The position numbers were made by a program, and so were the translations under genes. A stretch of 10,926 nt of DNA from the NCBI GenBank assembly GCA_964369685.1, contig CAYJFB010000039.1:1-10926 (forward strand), read 5' to 3'. How positions within the stretch are numbered: the stretch's first letter is position 1; each line of letters starts with the position of its first letter. The stretch is from Avidesulfovibrio sp964369685 (lineage in GTDB: Bacteria > Desulfobacterota > Desulfovibrionia > Desulfovibrionales > Desulfovibrionaceae). The notes beneath the pieces were generated by a model. It ran no database searches and was not told the origin of the DNA. It saw only the letters and a list, made by a program, of their open reading frames with translations. Shown one piece after another: positions 7,100-10,926 of this stretch.

Positions 7100-7540
7100 A
7101 TGAAAAACAAGGTCATTCAAATCTTTCTACCTGATATTTTTGTAAAAGTGATCAAGCAATGTTCTTTCATCGTAATGTTGGCTGTGTGTGTATTGTTGGC
7201 TGCTGAAAAAGAAGCGTGGTCAATAACACCGGAAGAACTGTGTCCTACAGAAAAATATGATTCTGTTACAGTACAAGGCAAATATCTTGGTTGGCAATTG
7301 CCACACACTCCCGACGGTACAATCACTGTAAGACTGCGAGACAGTCATGTTCCTCTTTATATCCTTGCATCAGAAACAAGAGCAAGAAGTTTATTCGGTC
7401 GTAATTATAATGCGTTTGTTGAAGTCACGTATGATTTTATTCAGCATTATTCGAGAGAAGAAGAACTTTGTCGGCGTTATTATGTCTTAAAGGCCGGAAA
7501 ACTCATAGACGAACAAAAAGAAACAAAATTTTATCACTAA
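7100..7540 (+). CDS. Small exported protein of unknown function
   Basis: The start at 7100 is supported by AAAGGA seven bases upstream; the in-frame ATG at 7028 has no such site and would put extra sequence before the signal peptide. The 146-residue product has a basic N-region, a hydrophobic core at 21-35 (CSFIVMLAVCVLLAA) and a possible cleavage near AWS (39-41). It is therefore probably periplasmic or anchored in the membrane. LAVC at 27-30 is not a proper lipobox because Val precedes the Cys. The mature part has two cysteines (48 and 124) that could form a disulfide. Its pattern VTVQGKYLGW, then TITVRLRDSHVPLYIL, then FVEVTYDF, suggests a small beta-barrel (OB-like) fold; this is inference. 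I do not recognise the family. The OsmC gene starts 14 nt after its stop, so the two are likely co-transcribed. Confidence 0.75.
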   Translation: MKNKVIQIFLPDIFVKVIKQCSFIVMLAVCVLLAAEKEAWSITPEELCPTEKYDSVTVQGKYLGWQLPHTPDGTITVRLRDSHVPLYILASETRARSLFGRNYNAFVEVTYDFIQHYSREEELCRRYYVLKAGKLIDEQKETKFYH

Positions 7541-7554
7541 AAGACGAGGAAACA

Positions 7555-7959
7555 ATGGTAAAAATGCTTTCGGAATATGTGGGTAATTTACAAATCAACT
7601 CGCGGCATCTTGACAGCGAAGCCTGTTTAACCACTGACGCGCCTAAGGATAATGGCGGTAAAGGCCAAAGTTTTTCTCCTACGGATTTATGTGCGCTTTC
7701 TCTTGGCAGTTGTGCGATGACGGTCATGGCCTTGTATGCACAAACACATGGCTTGGACATGACCGGAGCGACAATGGAGACAGAAAAAATTATGGCGACA
7801 AATCCTCGACGTATTGCAGAAATTACCGTCATCATCACCATGCCTGCCAACGGCTTTTCGGATAAAGACAAAAAAGCCTTGGAGAATGCCATGAAAACAT
7901 GTCCGGTGCATCACAGCTTGCATCCGAGCATTATTCAAAACATTTCAATCAATTGGTAA
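7555..7959 (+). CDS. OsmC/Ohr-family peroxide-response protein
   Basis: This 134-residue protein starts at an ATG preceded by GAGGA. It carries the two conserved cysteines of the OsmC fold: C53 in ALSLGSCAMTVM and C116 in KTCPVHHSL. In this family they form the thiol pair that reduces organic or inorganic peroxides at a dimer interface, in the cytoplasm. Length is typical of the short OsmC-like branch. Tight spacing to the exported protein upstream suggests a shared transcript, which ends at the hairpin at 7987-8027. True substrate and reductant cannot be told from the sequence; many members of this branch are annotated only as OsmC family. Confidence 0.88.
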   Translation: MVKMLSEYVGNLQINSRHLDSEACLTTDAPKDNGGKGQSFSPTDLCALSLGSCAMTVMALYAQTHGLDMTGATMETEKIMATNPRRIAEITVIITMPANGFSDKDKKALENAMKTCPVHHSLHPSIIQNISINW

Positions 7960-7986
7960 GGTTTGGTTTGTTTACTTATGAAAGTG

Positions 7987-8027
7987 ATAACGAAAAACAG
8001 CGTGAGCCTGTTTTTCGTTATTTTTTT
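7987..8027 (+). terminator. Strong intrinsic terminator after the OsmC gene
   Basis: A perfect 14-bp stem, ATAACGAAAAACAG (7987-8000) with its complement at 8008-8021, encloses the loop CGTGAGC and is followed by six more T residues. It lies 27 nt after the OsmC stop and ends about 25-31 nt before the transporter start. Confidence 0.9.
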
Positions 8028-8052
8028 ACATTTTGATGTATTGGAGAAAACA

Positions 8053-9450
8053 ATGGCCTTGAGTATTACGAAGGCGTCTGTCGCGCGAGTCGGATTTGTT
8101 TTGGGATTGCCGTTATCATTTTTTTTAATTCCCATAACAGATGCGTATACTTATGAATTACGTATTTTCTTTGCCATCACACTTTTTTGCATGTTGTGTG
8201 TTGCTTTTGAGTTTTTTGATACCATTATTCCGGCAATTTTATTGCCAACAATGTATTTATTGAGTGGGATTGCGCCTTCGGAAGTGGCGTTTGGTGCATG
8301 GACAAGCAATACCATTTGGATGATGTTGGGAGCCATGATTCTGGCCAATGCGTTGGAGGAATGCGGCCTTTTAGCCAGAATCGCCTATTGGTGTGTTTTG
8401 AAGTGCGGCGCCAGTTATACAGGTGTTTTATACGGTGTTTTCATTGCCGGTACTATTATTAATTTTATTACTTTTTGCCAAGCGTTTATTGTTATGATGG
8501 TTTTGGGGTATGGGATTATTGTTGCTTTAAAGTTGAAACCGTCCAGAGAAAGCGGCTTGTTGTGTTTTGCCATTATGCTTGGCGGTCAAGGCGCACCAAG
8601 CAGTTTTTTATATAATCCGGGTTTTCTTGCCTTGGCTGAAGAAGGGGTGCGTCAGGTTATTCCGGGTTTTACGGCTGTTTGGTATGAGATGCTTTTTTAT
8701 AACGGGATTATTTTCTTTTTCTTTCTTTCTTTGATTTGGGGTTTTTCACGTTTATTTGAAGCTAAAAATGTGACCCTTGAGGGTGGCAAAGAATATTTTG
8801 AGAATGCCTATGCCGAACTGGGACCGCTTTCTTCCAAGGAGAAAATATCTATTGTCGTGGTTGTTATTCTCATGGCATATCTTTTTACAGTGCCTTGGCA
8901 TGGTTATCCTGCAGCTTATGGCTTTATGACCTTGCCTTACATTCTCTTTTTACCCATATTGAAAGTGGGCACGGTTAAGGCCTTAAATAAAACAAATTTT
9001 GGCATCTTTTTTTTCATGGTCAGTTGTCTTGGTATTGGTACTGTGGGCGGTGAATTGGGTTTCGGCAATATTATTTCAAGCTCCATCACGCCGTTATTGG
9101 AAGGCGCGCCTGTGCTTGTTTCTTTACTGATTATGATGACTTGCGGGGCGGCGGCAAACTTTTTTATGACGCCGTATGCGATGATGGCGGGGCTTTCATA
9201 TCCTTTTGCGCAAGTGGGCGTTGATTTGGGGTTAAACCCTATGGCGGCCATTATGACGTTGGTGGCTTCTTGCGATCTGATTCTTTTTCCTTTCCAGGTG
9301 GCGCCGTATCTGTTGCTTTATGGGTATGGGATGATTAGTATGCGAGCTTTTGTTGGATTCAATATTGCCAAGATATTGCTTACAGTAGTGTTTTTTTCTT
9401 GTGTTATGTATCCGTTATGGAATCTCTTTGGCTTACTTTATGCCGTCTAG
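8053..9450 (+). CDS. SLC13/DASS-like anion transporter
   Basis: The 465-residue start at 8053 is chosen because GGAG lies six bases upstream and because a longer frame from 7963 would read through the terminator. The product is an inner-membrane protein with about 10-12 hydrophobic segments. Residues 83-113 (WTSNTIWMMLGAMILANALEECGLLARIA, abbreviated) match the W..N..W...GA.ILA...E..GL..RIA pattern of the SLC13/DASS and wider ArsB/NhaD ion-transporter group, which carry dicarboxylates, citrate or sulfate, usually with sodium. The two half-repeats show N137 (GTIINFITFCQ) and N369 (GAAANFFMTPY) where family members normally have Ser-Asn-Thr substrate/sodium motifs. Both are changed here, so the substrate is unknown. 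Another ion-transporter-superfamily branch is possible. It is convergent with the AICAR transformylase gene. Confidence 0.78.
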   Translation: MALSITKASVARVGFVLGLPLSFFLIPITDAYTYELRIFFAITLFCMLCVAFEFFDTIIPAILLPTMYLLSGIAPSEVAFGAWTSNTIWMMLGAMILANALEECGLLARIAYWCVLKCGASYTGVLYGVFIAGTIINFITFCQAFIVMMVLGYGIIVALKLKPSRESGLLCFAIMLGGQGAPSSFLYNPGFLALAEEGVRQVIPGFTAVWYEMLFYNGIIFFFFLSLIWGFSRLFEAKNVTLEGGKEYFENAYAELGPLSSKEKISIVVVVILMAYLFTVPWHGYPAAYGFMTLPYILFLPILKVGTVKALNKTNFGIFFFMVSCLGIGTVGGELGFGNIISSSITPLLEGAPVLVSLLIMMTCGAAANFFMTPYAMMAGLSYPFAQVGVDLGLNPMAAIMTLVASCDLILFPFQVAPYLLLYGYGMISMRAFVGFNIAKILLTVVFFSCVMYPLWNLFGLLYAV

Positions 9451-9479
9451 AGTCTGTTTCGCTGAATTTTTCTGTTTCT

Positions 9480-9501
9480 AAGGGGAGGCGTGCCTCCCCT
9501 T
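9480..9501. terminator. GC-rich hairpin between convergent genes
   Basis: AAGGGGAGGC and GCCTCCCCTT form a 22-bp near-continuous palindrome with GT at the centre; in RNA the inner pairs would open to a small loop. It lies between the transporter stop (9450) and the AICAR transformylase stop (9564), the usual place for a bidirectional terminator. Neither side has a proper T-run, so efficiency is uncertain. A looser pair AAACAC / GTGTTT (9540-9545, 9567-9572) overlaps the end of the minus-strand gene. Confidence 0.55.
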
Positions 9502-9563
9502 GTTGATGCTACGACACACGCACAATGCAAAAGATTTTTAAACACCGTCAAAACAAAAAAATT

Positions 9564-10844
9564 TTAGTGTTTAAAGGAACGTTGCCCTGTAAAGACCATG
9601 GCGACTTGCGGTTGTGCTTCATTGACGGCGGCGATCACTTCATGATCTTTGATTGAACCGCCCGGTTGTACGATAGCGGTAATCCCTTGGCAAATACAGG
9701 TATCAACACCGTCTCTGAAGGGGAAGAAGCCGTCGGAAACAACCACGGAGCCTTTGAGTCCGCCGTTGGCGGTGCGTGTTTCTTCTTCAACCGCAGCCAA
9801 GGTTTCCGCAGCTTTCTTGTCTGTGCGCGCTTTTTGTTTCAATTCGTACAACGACAAACCTGTTTCATTAAAGGCCAACAAGTCGGCATATTTGGTATAT
9901 GCTTTAAAAATGGCCAACTCCACACAACCCACACGGTCTTGTTCGCCCGTTCCGATGGCAACCGTAGCCCCATCTTTGACAAAAATGATCGAATTGGACG
10001 TCACCCCCGCTTCGACAGCCCAAGCAAACAACAAGTCTTCACCTTCAGCTTTATTGGGCTTGCGAGCCGAAACGGTCAAGCCGTTGTGCGTTGCCGTAGC
10101 GGGAAGAAAATCCTCGACACTCCGAATACGATTGATGAACGATTGTTGTAAAACAAGACCGCCGTCAGCCAAACTTTTGATGTCCAAAAACGGTGTGCCC
10201 ACAAGCTCTTCAAGATGACCGAGCGCAGGCAGTTCAAAAACTCGCAAATTCTTACGCGCCGCCAAACACGCCAAAGCACCGTCTTCAAACGCCGGTGCGG
10301 CAACCACTTCAAAATATTGCGTGGCAAGAAATTCAGCTGTTTCCACATCAAGCGGACGATTCACCACGACCGCGCCGCCAAAAGCCGCAATCCGATCGCA
10401 AACAAACGCCTTATGTAGCGCATCATGCAACCCTTTGTCGGACCACGCCGCACCGCAAGGATTGTTGTGTTTCAAGATGATGGCCGCAGGTTTTGACGTT
10501 AAATACTGTAAAATGTTTACGCCGTTGTCTACATCTGTAAGGTTTGTTTTACCCGGATGTTTGCCTGCTTGGAGCATTTGTGCTTCGCTGAGGGCAGAAA
10601 TGATGCCACCGGGTTTACGGTAGCTTTGACCATCAAGCGTAAACGATCCGTCTGTCAACGCATACAACGCGGCAGGTTGATCGGGGTTTTCTCCGTAACG
10701 CAACCCTTTTGTTTCACCGTCCAAATGCCAAGAACGACGCCTGTAGCGCAATTGTTGCTCCCCTAAGGTCAAGGTGAGATCTTCGGGAAAAGCGTCTTGT
10801 ACAACAGTACGATACATGGCTTTCAGATCAGTCGGTGTAGACAT
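9564..10844 (-). CDS. purH: AICAR transformylase (stand-alone PurH C-terminal domain)
   Basis: This enzyme moves a formyl group from 10-formyl-THF to AICAR to give FAICAR, the penultimate step of purine synthesis, in the cytoplasm. The ATG at 10844 is preferred because GGAGG sits five bases upstream; an in-frame TTG at 10856 would overlap that ribosome site. In the 426 residues, LRYGENPDQPAALY (48-61), KHNNPCGAA with the catalytic Lys-His pair (K125, H126), SNSIIFVKDG (283-292), VSDGFFPFRD (369-378), IVQPGGSIKD (391-400) and the C-terminal TGQRSFKH are all hallmarks of this domain. Normal PurH is about 520 residues and begins with an MGS-like IMP cyclohydrolase domain; that half is absent here. 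The first 45 residues do not resemble it. IMP cyclohydrolase must be encoded elsewhere, perhaps beyond the right edge. The symbol is the usual one but covers only this activity. Confidence 0.92.
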   Translation of the reverse strand: MSTPTDLKAMYRTVVQDAFPEDLTLTLGEQQLRYRRRSWHLDGETKGLRYGENPDQPAALYALTDGSFTLDGQSYRKPGGIISALSEAQMLQAGKHPGKTNLTDVDNGVNILQYLTSKPAAIILKHNNPCGAAWSDKGLHDALHKAFVCDRIAAFGGAVVVNRPLDVETAEFLATQYFEVVAAPAFEDGALACLAARKNLRVFELPALGHLEELVGTPFLDIKSLADGGLVLQQSFINRIRSVEDFLPATATHNGLTVSARKPNKAEGEDLLFAWAVEAGVTSNSIIFVKDGATVAIGTGEQDRVGCVELAIFKAYTKYADLLAFNETGLSLYELKQKARTDKKAAETLAAVEEETRTANGGLKGSVVVSDGFFPFRDGVDTCICQGITAIVQPGGSIKDHEVIAAVNEAQPQVAMVFTGQRSFKH

Positions 10845-10926
10845 AGTTACCTCCAAAAAATGAAAATAAAAAATACAATAAAAAACGTCACGAAAAAAGG
10901 ATAAGGAGGGGAGGTACGGGGGGGAA
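10845..10926. other. Upstream region of the AICAR transformylase gene
   Basis: The ribosome site GGAGG (minus strand) is here, then an A/T-rich stretch and, at 10905-10924 on the plus strand, a run of G blocks ending in seven G. No clear promoter hexamers were seen. The window ends before the next gene. Confidence 0.4.

Noticed and set aside
7963..8052. Upstream-extended start for the transporter
   Set aside because: The 30 extra codons would run through the perfect terminator hairpin, and the ATG at 8053 has its own GGAG ribosome site.
9649..10218. Plus-strand open frames opposite the AICAR transformylase
   Set aside because: They are shadows of a gene with unmistakable catalytic motifs on the minus strand.
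10845..10856. TTG start four codons earlier for the AICAR transformylase
   Set aside because: Those bases include the GGAGG ribosome site that serves the ATG at 10844.

Overview
The window looks like a piece of a Gram-negative bacterial chromosome. An outer membrane is implied by a giant type I secretion (T1SS) adhesin with a LapA-like N-terminus. The T1SS-type repeats, a stand-alone AICAR transformylase lacking the IMP cyclohydrolase half of PurH, and the moderate-to-low GC content would fit a Desulfovibrionales-like (Desulfobacterota) host. That assignment is inference with low confidence; no rRNA or tRNA is present to anchor it.

Left region (1-4532, minus strand): one uninterrupted reading frame of 1510 codons that runs off the left edge. 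It starts at 4532 and encodes the N-terminal part of a repeat-rich adhesin. Its order is a BapA/LapA-like N-terminal module, a PAAG motif at residues 118-121 resembling a LapG protease site, an acidic spacer, four cadherin/VCBS-like repeats ending in (G)xND, an Asn-Asp-Pro linker, then two larger T1SS-143-like units. A Leu-rich, probably helical stretch interrupts the first of these units. A good sigma70-type promoter (TTGACA, 17 bp, TATATA) lies about 180 bp upstream.

Centre (4956-6441, plus strand): two overlapping genes that resemble a phage replication module, a replisome-organiser/initiator-like protein and a small helicase-loader-like protein. No integrase, capsid or repressor gene is visible. 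They are followed by about 650 bp of very AT-rich DNA with several inverted repeats, including a perfect 20-bp-arm palindrome. This may be an origin, a regulatory leader, or decayed phage DNA.

Right-centre (7100-9450, plus strand): a small exported protein of unknown function, an OsmC-family protein 14 nt behind it, a perfect intrinsic terminator, and a 465-residue SLC13/DASS-like anion transporter. The terminator ends only 31 nt before the transporter start, which raises the question of how the transporter is transcribed.

Right edge (9564-10844, minus strand): AICAR transformylase, convergent with the transporter and separated from it by a GC-rich hairpin. The genes do not form one pathway. 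They read as an adhesin locus, a phage-like replication island, a small envelope/redox operon, and housekeeping purine and transport genes.
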